Below are positions 1-8,375 of a stretch of DNA of 15,750 bases, one piece after another (within the stretch, counting starts at the first letter, position 1; each line of letters starts with the position of its first letter). Source of the stretch: Pseudomonadota bacterium (lineage in GTDB: Bacteria > Pseudomonadota > Gammaproteobacteria > Enterobacterales > Succinivibrionaceae); NCBI GenBank assembly GCA_023460615.1, contig JAEWPL010000178.1, positions 1 to 15,750 of the forward strand, written 5' to 3'. The position numbers and the translations under genes were made by a program. The notes under the pieces are model-generated. The model was not told where the DNA came from. It searched no databases and saw nothing but the letters and a program-made list of their open reading frames with translations.

Positions 1-651
1 AAAGACATCAGTCCAAAAGCAAACTTTTCTTTAAATGCAATCTATGACACTTTTTTATGGTTAAAAGAGTCTAGAGTAGCTCTACCTACCTTTTGTGTAG
101 ATGAACCTGCGGTGCCATTATTGCTGTCAAAAAAGAAGAATCTTTTCAAACTATTCTTGTCAGATATAGGTCTACTTGCTGCTTTGTACGGAAAAGACAT
201 TCAATTAAGTATCTTAAAAGAAGAGTTAAATATCAACTTTGGAGCAATTTACGAGAATGCGGTAGCTCAGGAATTACAAGCACATGGCTATGATCTTTAC
301 TATTTTTGCTCGAAAAAACAAGGTGAATTAGATTTTGTCATTGAAGAAAAAGGAAAAGTGGTACCAATTGAAGTGAAATCAGGAAAAGACTACCACCGCC
401 ATAATGCTTTATCTAATGTGATGAAAAATCCTAATTACCAAATTGAAAAAGCTTATGTCTTGTACAACGGTAATCTTAAAGTTGAGAATTTAGAAGACAA
501 AATATTAAGCGATGATAGTAAAGAGAAAAAATCAAAAAGAATCGTATACCTGCCTATATACATGACGATGTTTCTAGACAAAACACAGCTAGGAACAGAT
601 CTTATCTACAAAGTAGATATCGACTCCTTAAATAAGTATGTAGGTGCTTAA
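1..651 (+). CDS. C-terminal part of a DUF4143-type ATP-binding protein (5' end outside window)
   Basis: The frame is open from base 1, so the gene begins left of the window and about 216 residues are visible. The visible part matches the C-terminal half of the AAA-ATPase/DUF4143 family: a helical stretch around FLSDIGLLAALYG, a GAIYENAVAQEL segment, then GELDFVIE and VPIEVKSGK. The last two resemble the beta-strands and acid/lysine residues of a PD-(D/E)XK nuclease-like fold. The ATPase half with the Walker motifs would be upstream and is not seen. Members are common accessory genes of poorly known function, sometimes discussed with DNA metabolism or toxin–antitoxin systems; no specific role can be given. 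The internal ATG-like starts near position 112 are not real starts, because homology-like sequence continues upstream. No convincing terminator follows. The family call is from motif memory and is fairly secure; function is unknown. Confidence 0.8.
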   Translation, partial: KDISPKANFSLNAIYDTFLWLKESRVALPTFCVDEPAVPLLLSKKKNLFKLFLSDIGLLAALYGKDIQLSILKEELNINFGAIYENAVAQELQAHGYDLYYFCSKKQGELDFVIEEKGKVVPIEVKSGKDYHRHNALSNVMKNPNYQIEKAYVLYNGNLKVENLEDKILSDDSKEKKSKRIVYLPIYMTMFLDKTQLGTDLIYKVDIDSLNKYVGA

Positions 652-749
652 TTTTAGTAATTTTTTCCTATACATAATCTGCGCAATCTACTTGTAAACA
701 TTGTACAATATGCAAAACGTAAATTATTTTGATTTATAAGTGTCAAATT
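652..749 (+). other. Intergenic region before the L,D-transpeptidase gene
   Basis: This short AT-rich gap should hold the promoter of the transpeptidase cassette. Hexamers such as TTGTAA or TTGTAC (around 691–709) and several TA-rich stretches are present, but none gives a convincing -35/-10 pair at 16–18 nt spacing. No strong Shine–Dalgarno sequence precedes the ATG at 750. I see no RNA gene or repeat here. Confidence 0.3.
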
Positions 750-1670
750 ATGTTCAAGAAGTTATCTTTACTTAGTGTTTTACTATCAACTTTAACCCTA
801 TCTACAGCTAATGCCACCAATGTTTATCCTTTAAATGGTAACAATGTGGTAGGTGAGGAGCATGTTTATAAGACAGATCCTAATGGCACCACTACTTTAG
901 AATATGTAGCTGCTGAATATCATTTAGGTTTATCTAATATGATTGAGGCTAATCCAAATGTTGATCCTATCGTACCTACCAAAGGTGTAAGTTTAATTGT
1001 TCCTACAAAATTGATATTACCAAGAACTGTGCATGAAGGTATTGTCATCAATTCTGCTGAAATGAGACTATATTATTTTAGGGGCAATACTGTTGAAGTT
1101 TATCCTGTTGGTATTGGTCAGCTTGGTAAAGATACCCCATTAAGATGGGTAACCAAAGTTGAGCGTAAAAAGGATGGTCCTACTTGGACCCCAACTGCTA
1201 AAATGAGAGCTGAGTATGCTGCACAAGGAGAGTACCTACCAGCTGTAGTTCCAGCAGGTCCAGATAACCCTATGGGACTATATGCTATGTACATAGGTAA
1301 GCTATACGCTATTCATGGAACTAATGCCGATTTTGGTATTGGTCTTCGTGTAAGCCATGGTTGTGTAAGACTTCGTAACAACGACAATGAGGAATTATTC
1401 CACAAGGTTCCTGTTGGCACTAGAGTAGAGTTCATCAATGAGCCTATCAAATACTCTAAAGAGCCAAATGGTGATATTTATATTGAAGTGCATCAACCTC
1501 TATCAAGAACTCTTTCAGAGTTTGAGGATGTAGATGCGAATGTTCCATTTAACTTTACTCAAGATCAATTAGAGTTCTTTGAAGATCCAAATATTGATAA
1601 GGAAATTCTAGAGCGCGCTTTAAAAGAGCGTAGTGGTAGACCTGTATTATTAAATCCACCAAAGATTTAG
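750..1670 (+). CDS. Periplasmic L,D-transpeptidase (YkuD domain, LysM-like N-terminus)
   Basis: The product (306 aa from ATG 750) starts with a clear signal peptide: MFKK, a hydrophobic leucine-rich core, then a cut near TANA|TN. Residues about 35–90 look like a single LysM-type peptidoglycan-binding module (TLEYVAAEYHLGLSNMIEANP). The YkuD catalytic domain follows, with the signature HGTN…SHGCVRLRN and catalytic Cys205. The architecture and length fit the E. coli ErfK/YbiS/YcfS/YnhG group. These enzymes take meso-diaminopimelate-containing tetrapeptide stems and either make 3-3 cross-links or attach Braun lipoprotein; the substrate here cannot be decided from sequence. An in-frame TTG at 729 is less likely as the start, because the ATG gives the clean signal peptide. 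The gene ends 4 nt before the next one, so the two are probably co-transcribed and functionally linked. No Lpp-like gene is visible nearby. Confidence 0.93.
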   Translation: MFKKLSLLSVLLSTLTLSTANATNVYPLNGNNVVGEEHVYKTDPNGTTTLEYVAAEYHLGLSNMIEANPNVDPIVPTKGVSLIVPTKLILPRTVHEGIVINSAEMRLYYFRGNTVEVYPVGIGQLGKDTPLRWVTKVERKKDGPTWTPTAKMRAEYAAQGEYLPAVVPAGPDNPMGLYAMYIGKLYAIHGTNADFGIGLRVSHGCVRLRNNDNEELFHKVPVGTRVEFINEPIKYSKEPNGDIYIEVHQPLSRTLSEFEDVDANVPFNFTQDQLEFFEDPNIDKEILERALKERSGRPVLLNPPKI

Positions 1671-1674
1671 TTTA

Positions 1675-4293
1675 ATGAGAAGAAGCCTACTTTCAGTTAT
1701 CAGTGCCATAGCGCTTTTTCATGCATCAAGTGCTATAGCTATTGATAATTTAGATAGTAATTACGTAGATCCTCGCTTTGGGAGAGCTAAGTCAAATTTA
1801 TATGATTTAGTCAATGAAAAGCCTGAAGCGGAGATGATGTTTTGGCTTAAAGATTCCTTATTTAATTTAAACGAAGTATCTGATAAAGATTTAGTCAGAG
1901 CCTTATACCAAAATTACACAAAATCAGTAGCCCCACCTTTAAACGTTACTAATTTAAGTGCAGAGCACAAGCAATTTGTGGACGTGAACACTTTAAGTTT
2001 ATTAACGTATCTTTTTAAACATTATTTTGATGATAAGCAAAATTACATTATTCCATTTGTAGTGAATAATGATCATCGTCAAAGTAGAGGTTATGCTCAT
2101 TTAGTAAAAAATAATCTTACTTGCAATGGCATGACACCACTTGAGGCAAAATTAAAGCAAAAGTGTAATTTAAAAGAAGATGACTTTGGTTTTTTGCAAA
2201 TCAATTATCAAAAAACACTAGGCTTATCTTTAGCAAAGTTTCAGTTAAAACAAATTCTTGATAATGGAATTAACGAAGCTTATTCCCACAAGTTATTAAA
2301 ATCTTTACCTAATCTGTTAGGTTTTACTACTAACGTAAGTGATAAAGGATTTGAAGCGCCTTTATCAAGTCTTGATAAAAACTTATATAGCAAGACTTTA
2401 AAACAAAAGCTTAATGTAAATACTACTTTAGAAAAGTTAAAGGTTAGTTGTACTCTAGAGCAAAGCCAAAATTGTGAACTATATTTTGGTGGTGAAAATA
2501 CAAATAAACTATTTGTAAAAAACACTAATGATCCGCTAAAGCGAGAACAAAAAATCACCTTTGACAATATTCAAGTTTTATTTGATAAAGACTCAAACAC
2601 TTACTTAAATCTTAGAAATACCATTCTGTCAAATAGTAGCTTTATAAACTACGGCTTTTATACATTAGCAGAGCTTAATGTATTAAAGGATTTAGGCTAC
2701 AAGCTTGATACAGAGAATTTTGTAGGTACTGGTATCTATCAAAGTGGTACTAACAATGAGTTGTTATCTCATGACATAAAACAGGGATTTTATGCTTTTT
2801 CAGATACTACTCATGAGTATCAATCAGACAAGCCTTCTAAAATACCTTTAAGTATTGGTACTCACGTTTATGGTAATTATAACGAGGTGTTTCAAAACTC
2901 TAATATTGCAAGTATAGGTTTTGCTAGTGTAGGTATTAGAGTAGATGGTTCTTACAATAATATTGTAGTGCCAAAGAATACCACCATCATTGAAAATGGT
3001 TTTAACTCCTCAGGCATAGCCTTTACTTATGGTAGAGATAATACGCTTGATATTGAAGGTAATGTAGAAGCTACCTCAGATGAAGGAGTGGCTTTACGCT
3101 TTGATTTTGGCTCTAATGCTTTATCAGATTTAGCAGAGTATCGTGGCTCCTATAGACGGGTTAAAACTTACGATTACTTTAATGGCAAGTTAGATAAAGA
3201 CAAGGCAAATTGCTTTGACGTTCCACTAGAATTACAAGGTCCACTAGTTAAAGAAGTTAACTTAAAAGGTAAACTGTCATCAAAGCGTAATGCTATTTAT
3301 ATTGATGCTAGCGCACACGTCAAAAAGATTAACTTCTACGATAAAGCTAAAGTTGTAGGTAATATCCTTTCAAGATGGAATCCTTACTATAATTATCAGG
3401 AAAAAGTCTTTTACGCCTCCCCACGAAATGGTGTGATGTTAGATGGTAAGCTAGTTTTTGATAACATCAAACATAACTATATCTATCAGCAACAAAAAGC
3501 TTTAGAAAATGAACTTAAAACCAAACTTATTTTTGGTGTTAAAGAAAAGAATTTAAAAAAGCATTATGCACCACTATTAAGTTATGATGCAGACGAGAAA
3601 GCTAATATTAGTGTTGAAGGTAATATCATTGGTAATAGCTTTGATATGTCTTCCTTTGGTGGTCACACTCATATTGATGGTTATATTAATGTTAACCGTT
3701 TGTATATTGCAAAAAGTGCGGTTTATATCAATTCTCCAACTGGTTATACCAATTACGTAAACAAACTAGATTTAAGACGTTATTCTCAATTAGATTTCTC
3801 AAACGGAGTTAAAGACGTCTTTGTAGTAAAGCAAGAAGCTAACATTGATAACAATAGCTTAGTTTGTTTAGACACAGACAAAAACGCTAATCTCATTGAT
3901 GAGATCTCTTTTATGGGGAATGTAAAGTCAAAAGACGGGATCTTAAATATTGAGCCTGGTTTATCCTATCCTGATATTAAAACATTACAGTCAGATCCTC
4001 AAAAGCTCTATGAGCTATTAAGTAATTTTGATATCAACGCTAATAAAATGCTACGACCATATGGCTTAAGCAGTAACTTCCCAAAGCATGTTTGGTATAC
4101 CCAAGGTGATTTAGGTCGTTCGGTTAGATGTGTAGCAAAAGGTTGCTATCTAGGTGACTTTGTAAAGAGTCTTGCTAAATCTCAAGAGCAATTACCAACT
4201 TGGCGTTACATCTTAAGTATTGCAGGTTGTATCTTAATGATTATCGCAACCGCTGTGATCTTTAGAAAAACTAAGCAAGGTCGCTTTGGTTAA
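1675..4293 (+). CDS. Large secreted protein: autotransporter-passenger-like beta-helix with a C-terminal membrane anchor and no barrel
   Basis: The 872-residue product has an N-terminal signal peptide (MRRSLL, hydrophobic core, cut near SSAIA|ID). Residues about 310–560 resemble a segment I recall from large gammaproteobacterial autotransporters. It begins with an end-of-metalloprotease-like stretch (AELNVLKDLGYKLD), then GIYQSG, then beta-helix turns (SVGIRVDGSYNNI, GIAFTYGRDNTLDIEGNVEA, LRFDFGSN, EYRGSY). After that comes PLVKEVNLKGKLSSKRNAIY…HVKKINFYDKAKVVGNI. A further beta-rich stretch reaches about residue 790. No HExxH zinc site and no 12-strand barrel are present. Instead the protein ends with a single helix (about 845–863) and a basic tail RKTKQGR. 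It starts 4 nt after the transpeptidase stop with no clear ribosome site, suggesting translational coupling. Location is uncertain: an inner-membrane-anchored periplasmic protein, or a surface protein processed at its C-terminus. Function is unknown. Confidence 0.85.
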   Translation: MRRSLLSVISAIALFHASSAIAIDNLDSNYVDPRFGRAKSNLYDLVNEKPEAEMMFWLKDSLFNLNEVSDKDLVRALYQNYTKSVAPPLNVTNLSAEHKQFVDVNTLSLLTYLFKHYFDDKQNYIIPFVVNNDHRQSRGYAHLVKNNLTCNGMTPLEAKLKQKCNLKEDDFGFLQINYQKTLGLSLAKFQLKQILDNGINEAYSHKLLKSLPNLLGFTTNVSDKGFEAPLSSLDKNLYSKTLKQKLNVNTTLEKLKVSCTLEQSQNCELYFGGENTNKLFVKNTNDPLKREQKITFDNIQVLFDKDSNTYLNLRNTILSNSSFINYGFYTLAELNVLKDLGYKLDTENFVGTGIYQSGTNNELLSHDIKQGFYAFSDTTHEYQSDKPSKIPLSIGTHVYGNYNEVFQNSNIASIGFASVGIRVDGSYNNIVVPKNTTIIENGFNSSGIAFTYGRDNTLDIEGNVEATSDEGVALRFDFGSNALSDLAEYRGSYRRVKTYDYFNGKLDKDKANCFDVPLELQGPLVKEVNLKGKLSSKRNAIYIDASAHVKKINFYDKAKVVGNILSRWNPYYNYQEKVFYASPRNGVMLDGKLVFDNIKHNYIYQQQKALENELKTKLIFGVKEKNLKKHYAPLLSYDADEKANISVEGNIIGNSFDMSSFGGHTHIDGYINVNRLYIAKSAVYINSPTGYTNYVNKLDLRRYSQLDFSNGVKDVFVVKQEANIDNNSLVCLDTDKNANLIDEISFMGNVKSKDGILNIEPGLSYPDIKTLQSDPQKLYELLSNFDINANKMLRPYGLSSNFPKHVWYTQGDLGRSVRCVAKGCYLGDFVKSLAKSQEQLPTWRYILSIAGCILMIIATAVIFRKTKQGRFG

Positions 4294-4325
4294 AAGAAAG
4301 GTAAAGCTTATGCTTTACCTTTCTT
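4294..4325. terminator. Bidirectional intrinsic terminator between convergent operons
   Basis: A perfect 14-bp inverted repeat (4294–4307 with 4312–4325) closes a 4-nt loop TTAT. The inner GGTAAAGC/GCTTTACC core is followed by a T-rich run on both strands: TTTCTT on plus, TTTCTTTT on minus. It lies directly after the 872-residue protein's stop and 21 nt past the stop of lnt, so it probably ends both transcripts. Confidence 0.88.
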
Positions 4326-4346
4326 GAAATAACTATCTTTTAAGCT

Positions 4347-5945
4347 TTAAGGTCTTATCAGTTTGTTCATCTGCTCTTCAATAAGATCTTGCTTTTTAAA
4401 TCTAGAGTATAAGCCTAAAGCCAGCCATATTAGAACTAAGATTGAAATACCTAGTTCCCCAAACTTTGAGTAAATAGTTTGACCTTTGACAGGGTAGAAC
4501 TTAGTCTCTAGACAAGCTAATTTATTCTCCTCAATGGTTTTTAGCACTTTGCCATTTTCACCAATATAGGCGGTAATACCACTATTAGTTGCTCTAAGCA
4601 TTGGCTTTTGTAATTCTAAGGTACGCATTCTAGCAATATTTAAATGCTGCATTGGTGCTTTAGTTGGACCAAACCAAGAGTCATTTGAGAGCATGATGAT
4701 ACCTGCGGTATCAAGACTGTCCATACCTCTTATAAGATTTGGAAAAATTGCTTCATAGCAAATAGCAGGAATGAAATTTAAACCTTTTACTTTGATAGGA
4801 TCTTGTTTTGCATCACCATAGCTAAAGCTTGAATTTGGAATATCAAAGATAGAGCCTAGAGGTCTTAGTAAACTTGCAAATGGAATGATCTCTCCAAAAG
4901 GAACTAGAGCGCGTTTGTTGTAAATCTTATGCTCATCAATAGTTTTTTCTTCACCAAACGTCATCATGGAGTTATAGATTTTATTTTGATCTTCGTCTAT
5001 GGAGAAGATGCCTGTTACTAAAACTTGTTTTGAATCAATAAAGGCAGTATTTAAATCACCAAGAAAATCCTTTTGGAATTGATATACCACAGGTATAGCA
5101 GATTCTGGCCAAATCACTACATCAAAGCTCTCTTTGTTTTCCTCAGTTTTATCCCAGTAGGTTGAGAAAACTTCAAAAGCTTTACTGCCGTTATTGCGTA
5201 CAGATTGCTCAATATTGCCTTGTACCATTAATACTTCAAGGGGATCTTGTTTTTGGGTAAAGGTTATACCTTCAGTCATTAAACCAATACATAAAATTAC
5301 CGCTGCAATAGGTAGGTAGAGAAACTTTCTTAAAGCAGTAAGCGCAATAGCTGCTGACACAATGTAGACTAAAGCACTAATACCTTTAACTCCTAAAAAT
5401 GGAGCAAAGTTTTTCAAAGGTCCTTCAATACAAGCATAGCCTGGAATAATCCAAGGAAAACCAGTTAGTACGTAAGTAACGTAAAAGTCACCTAAGATAA
5501 AAGCTATTGGTACAAAAAAGCACAAGTAGCTTTCTGTTCTCTTTTTTGCAAAAGCAAATGCTATTACATTAAATACTGCATAAGGTAGAGCAATATAGAA
5601 AATACTAAAAACTAAGACAACAAAGTGTGATAACCAAAAGGGAAGTTTTCCAAAATCTTCCATTACAAAGTTAAGCCAGTTAAGACTTACTGTAGAGTAA
5701 CTTGCAAAGAACAGTATCGTTGTATAAAAAATCCCTTTTTTAGTTTTAATGACACACAAGAGCATCATAAAAAATACTAACCCTATCACAAGGCAAGGCC
5801 AGATTTGTAGTGGGGCAATTGAGGCAGAGCATAAAGCTCCAAGTAAGATTGCCTCGATGGCGATACCTAGTTTTGAGGTAGCTAGTCTTAAAAGATTGCT
5901 ACCTGCTAAATATTTCATTAAAAAAAGGACGATTTTAAACAACAT
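4347..5945 (-). CDS. lnt: Apolipoprotein N-acyltransferase
   Basis: This inner-membrane enzyme adds the third acyl chain, taken from phospholipid, to the N-terminal cysteine of lipoproteins so that they can be sorted by Lol. The 532-residue product has several hydrophobic segments in the first 225 residues, including the conserved LTGFPW (160–165) and GYACIEGPLK. The nitrilase-type domain follows: WPESAIP with Glu281, YNKRALVPFGE with Lys344 and Glu352, and ICYE with the nucleophile Cys396. These correspond to Glu267, Lys335, Glu343 and Cys387 of E. coli. A last membrane helix lies near 505–520. It is the final gene of the operon, 11 nt after corC, as in E. coli. No strong ribosome site precedes ATG 5945; Met10 is an alternative start. 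The N-terminus is slightly longer than in E. coli. Confidence 0.97.
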   Translation of the reverse strand: MLFKIVLFLMKYLAGSNLLRLATSKLGIAIEAILLGALCSASIAPLQIWPCLVIGLVFFMMLLCVIKTKKGIFYTTILFFASYSTVSLNWLNFVMEDFGKLPFWLSHFVVLVFSIFYIALPYAVFNVIAFAFAKKRTESYLCFFVPIAFILGDFYVTYVLTGFPWIIPGYACIEGPLKNFAPFLGVKGISALVYIVSAAIALTALRKFLYLPIAAVILCIGLMTEGITFTQKQDPLEVLMVQGNIEQSVRNNGSKAFEVFSTYWDKTEENKESFDVVIWPESAIPVVYQFQKDFLGDLNTAFIDSKQVLVTGIFSIDEDQNKIYNSMMTFGEEKTIDEHKIYNKRALVPFGEIIPFASLLRPLGSIFDIPNSSFSYGDAKQDPIKVKGLNFIPAICYEAIFPNLIRGMDSLDTAGIIMLSNDSWFGPTKAPMQHLNIARMRTLELQKPMLRATNSGITAYIGENGKVLKTIEENKLACLETKFYPVKGQTIYSKFGELGISILVLIWLALGLYSRFKKQDLIEEQMNKLIRP

Positions 5946-5956
5946 AGTAAGAAATG

Positions 5957-6814
5957 TTAGTCTTTCTTTGAATCAGAATTTTGTGGTTTAACTTCAATTA
6001 AGTGAACTCTTCTGTCACTTACTTTAAGTACTTTAAATGAGAAGTTCTCAATGTCCACACTCTCACCTACTTGAGGAATTTTACCTAGCATGTGGGTAAC
6101 TAGACCTGCGGTGGTATCCACATCTGCAAGATCTTCAAATTTAGTATTAAAGAATTCATCAAACTCTTCAATTGGGGTAACACCGTCTACAGTGTAGCTT
6201 TGACCATCTTTGTTTTTCACAATATTAGGGTGATTTACTTGAGTATCATACTCATCATCAATATCACCTACGATGATCTCAAGAATATCTTCAATAGTTA
6301 CTAAACCTGAAACCCCACCAAACTCATCTACCACTATGGCGATGTGGAAGCGGTTTTGTTGGAATTCTTTGAGCATGGATTTTACATATTTAGACTCTGG
6401 TACGATGACAGGTTGTCTAATAATAGCTTTGATGCCACCCTCTAAAGGTTTTAGGTTAGCTGTATAAGGGATTAAATCTTTAGCAAGTAAAATACCTACA
6501 ACATGATCTTTATCCTCACTAATTACAGGGTAGCGGGAGTGACCGTGTTGGTAGACTACACTAGCTGCTTCTTCTAAAGTAGCATTGACATTGATAGTTA
6601 TGATATCAGAATTAGGTATCATGACATCTGATACTCTAAGTCTATTGATATCAAAGATACCTTGGATCATATCCTCAGTTTCTTCATCAATTACATCATT
6701 TTCAGAAGCTTCGTGGATAACTTGCTCTAATTCATTCTGATTTGTAGGTTCACTCTTTTTATTAAAAATTCTAGATAAGAATGAACTATGCTCGTCTTCA
6801 TGAATATCGTTCAT
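5957..6814 (-). CDS. corC: CorC/YbeX CBS-domain protein
   Basis: This 285-residue cytosolic protein has the standard CorC architecture. An acidic N-terminal stretch comes first, then a CBS pair at about 65–190 (RVSDVMIPNSDI, HSRYPVISED, VVGILLAKDL, then VPESKYVKSML, HIAIVVDEFGGVSGLVTIEDILEIIVGDI). A CorC_HlyC transporter-associated domain follows at about 205–280 (YTVDGVTPIEEFDEFF … GLVTHMLGKIPQVGE). The family has been linked to magnesium/cobalt efflux; in E. coli YbeX is also connected to ribosome and rRNA processing defects. It lacks the DUF21 membrane domain of the longer CorB/CNNM proteins. It sits 26 nt after ybeY in the conserved order. A GAGG sequence lies about 12 nt before the ATG, rather far. 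Confidence 0.95.
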   Translation of the reverse strand: MNDIHEDEHSSFLSRIFNKKSEPTNQNELEQVIHEASENDVIDEETEDMIQGIFDINRLRVSDVMIPNSDIITINVNATLEEAASVVYQHGHSRYPVISEDKDHVVGILLAKDLIPYTANLKPLEGGIKAIIRQPVIVPESKYVKSMLKEFQQNRFHIAIVVDEFGGVSGLVTIEDILEIIVGDIDDEYDTQVNHPNIVKNKDGQSYTVDGVTPIEEFDEFFNTKFEDLADVDTTAGLVTHMLGKIPQVGESVDIENFSFKVLKVSDRRVHLIEVKPQNSDSKKD

Positions 6815-6840
6815 GATTTAATTTAACCTCTTATTGTTTG

Positions 6841-7314
6841 TTATTCGTTGATTTCGTATGGGTTTTTATAGCCAAGTTTTGCAAGTGCTTTAATTTCGTG
6901 GCCTTCCATAATTTCAGCTTCATCTTCTTTAATATGATCATAACCTATAAGATGTAAGCAACCGTGAATGATTAAGTGGCAAAAGTGCTCTTCTAAAGTT
7001 TTGTGTTGCTCTATGCATTCTTTTTCAAGCACAGCTTTGCAGATGACTAAATCACCAATTAAAGGTAGATCTTCTATTCCTTCAGGCATTTCAAAAGGGA
7101 AGGATAGAATATTTGTAGGTCTATCTACATTACGATAATCTCGATTTAACTCGTGAATTTCATCACTATCTACCATTCTGATAGTAAGTTCACTATCTTG
7201 AGTGCGTCCACCTTCAGTTAAAGCTGTTTGAGCCCAAAGCTCCATCTTTTCAAGACTAGGATAGTCTGTAAGAGTTTCTTCTGTGGCAATTTGTAAATCG
7301 ATACTTACTTTCAT
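6841..7314 (-). CDS. ybeY: Endoribonuclease / rRNA maturation factor YbeY
   Basis: This zinc-dependent protein acts in 16S rRNA 3'-end maturation and late 70S ribosome quality control. The 157-residue product has the full family signature HGCLHLIGYDH, with the three zinc-binding histidines at 117, 121 and 127. It also has the conserved stretch LNRDYRNVDRPTNILSFPF, whose arginines (for example Arg61) line the active-site groove. Length is close to the E. coli protein (155 aa). Its ATG overlaps the phoH stop by 4 nt (ATGA, 7311–7314), so it is translationally coupled. Its neighbours, PhoH before and CorC after, are the usual functional partners. Confidence 0.97.
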   Translation of the reverse strand: MKVSIDLQIATEETLTDYPSLEKMELWAQTALTEGGRTQDSELTIRMVDSDEIHELNRDYRNVDRPTNILSFPFEMPEGIEDLPLIGDLVICKAVLEKECIEQHKTLEEHFCHLIIHGCLHLIGYDHIKEDEAEIMEGHEIKALAKLGYKNPYEINE

Positions 7315-8375
7315 GCTTGCTCTCCACTTAGCTTTTCTAAAGCTTGTTTCTTTAAAGCTTGTGCCTTGTCATAAGCATCATAAGCATTAACAATAGCTGC
7401 TACTACAGGGTGACGTACCACATCTGAGGCCTCAAAGAAGGTAAAGCCAATTTCTTCAATACCTTTTAAAACTTCAATTGCATGCTTAAGTCCAGATCTT
7501 ACATTTCTTGGTAAGTCAATCTGGCTTGGATCGCCTGTAATTACAGCTTTAGAGTTAAAACCGATACGTGTTAAAAACATCTTCATTTGCTCAACAGTAG
7601 TATTTTGAGCCTCATCTAAGATGATGAAAGAATCGTTTAAGGTACGACCACGCATGTAAGCTAAAGGTGCAATCTCAATAATTTGTCTTTCGATGAGTTT
7701 TTCAACTTTCTCAAAACCTAACATCTCAAAGAGGGCATCATATAAAGGTCTTAAATAAGGATCGACCTTTTGAGATAGATCACCTGGTAAAAAGCCTAAT
7801 TTCTCACCAGCTTCTACAGCAGGACGAGTTAGGATAATACGTCTTATCTCATTACGCTCTAAAGCATCAACAGCAGCAGCTACTGCTAGGTAGGTTTTAC
7901 CAGTACCAGCAGGACCAATACCAAAAGATACGTCATGACCTGAGATTTTACTAATATAGTCAGACTGATTTGAGGTTCTTGCTTTTACAAAACCACGCTT
8001 GGTCTTAAAATTATTAGCTTTGTGATAGATAGCTCCAACAGAGCCTCTATCCTCTGCATTTTGATAGTCGTTATCGTCATCTTCTAAATGAGCAACTTCT
8101 GTAATGGCAAGATGTACCATATCAGGAGTAACCTCAGATGGCTTTTTACTATTTTTAGTAGGAGTAGTATCAATATATAAAGACTTTACAAGTTTTACAG
8201 CCTTTTTAACTGCAGCATGAGCGCCTTCTACATGAAAATGAGCCCCTGAGTAAGAGATCTTTACGCCTAAGCGTTTATCTAACTGTTTTAAATTCTCATC
8301 TTCAGGTCCTACTAAATAGGCAATTCTGTCTTTGTCGTTAGGCTCTAAAACAAAATCTTGAGCTACACTATTCAT
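7311..8375 (-). CDS. ybeZ: PhoH-family ATPase YbeZ
   Basis: This cytosolic P-loop ATPase belongs to the PhoH family and is often a genetic and physical partner of YbeY. The 354-residue product has an N-terminal KH/R3H-like segment (about 15–70), then the ATPase domain. That domain has Walker A GPAGTGKT (154–161), a Walker-B-like IILDEAQN (Asp254, Glu255), and the conserved RPAVEAGEKLGFLPGDL and TGDPSQIDLP stretches. PhoH ATPases are linked to RNA processing, but the exact reaction is not settled. The gene overlaps miaB by 8 nt at its start and ybeY by 4 nt at its end. A likely ribosome site, AAGG, lies inside the end of miaB. Confidence 0.96.
   Translation of the reverse strand: MNSVAQDFVLEPNDKDRIAYLVGPEDENLKQLDKRLGVKISYSGAHFHVEGAHAAVKKAVKLVKSLYIDTTPTKNSKKPSEVTPDMVHLAITEVAHLEDDDNDYQNAEDRGSVGAIYHKANNFKTKRGFVKARTSNQSDYISKISGHDVSFGIGPAGTGKTYLAVAAAVDALERNEIRRIILTRPAVEAGEKLGFLPGDLSQKVDPYLRPLYDALFEMLGFEKVEKLIERQIIEIAPLAYMRGRTLNDSFIILDEAQNTTVEQMKMFLTRIGFNSKAVITGDPSQIDLPRNVRSGLKHAIEVLKGIEEIGFTFFEASDVVRHPVVAAIVNAYDAYDKAQALKKQALEKLSGEQA

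Noticed and set aside
2280..2567. Minus-strand open frame inside the 872-residue protein gene
   Set aside because: Low-complexity antisense translation with no ribosome site or family resemblance; it is a shadow of the plus-strand gene.
1675..4293. Metalloprotease function for the large secreted protein
   Set aside because: The segment resembling the end of a matrixin-like domain is present, but no HExxH zinc motif is found.
5749..5991. Plus-strand open frame across the lnt/corC junction
   Set aside because: It is antisense to two well-recognised genes and has no coding signature.
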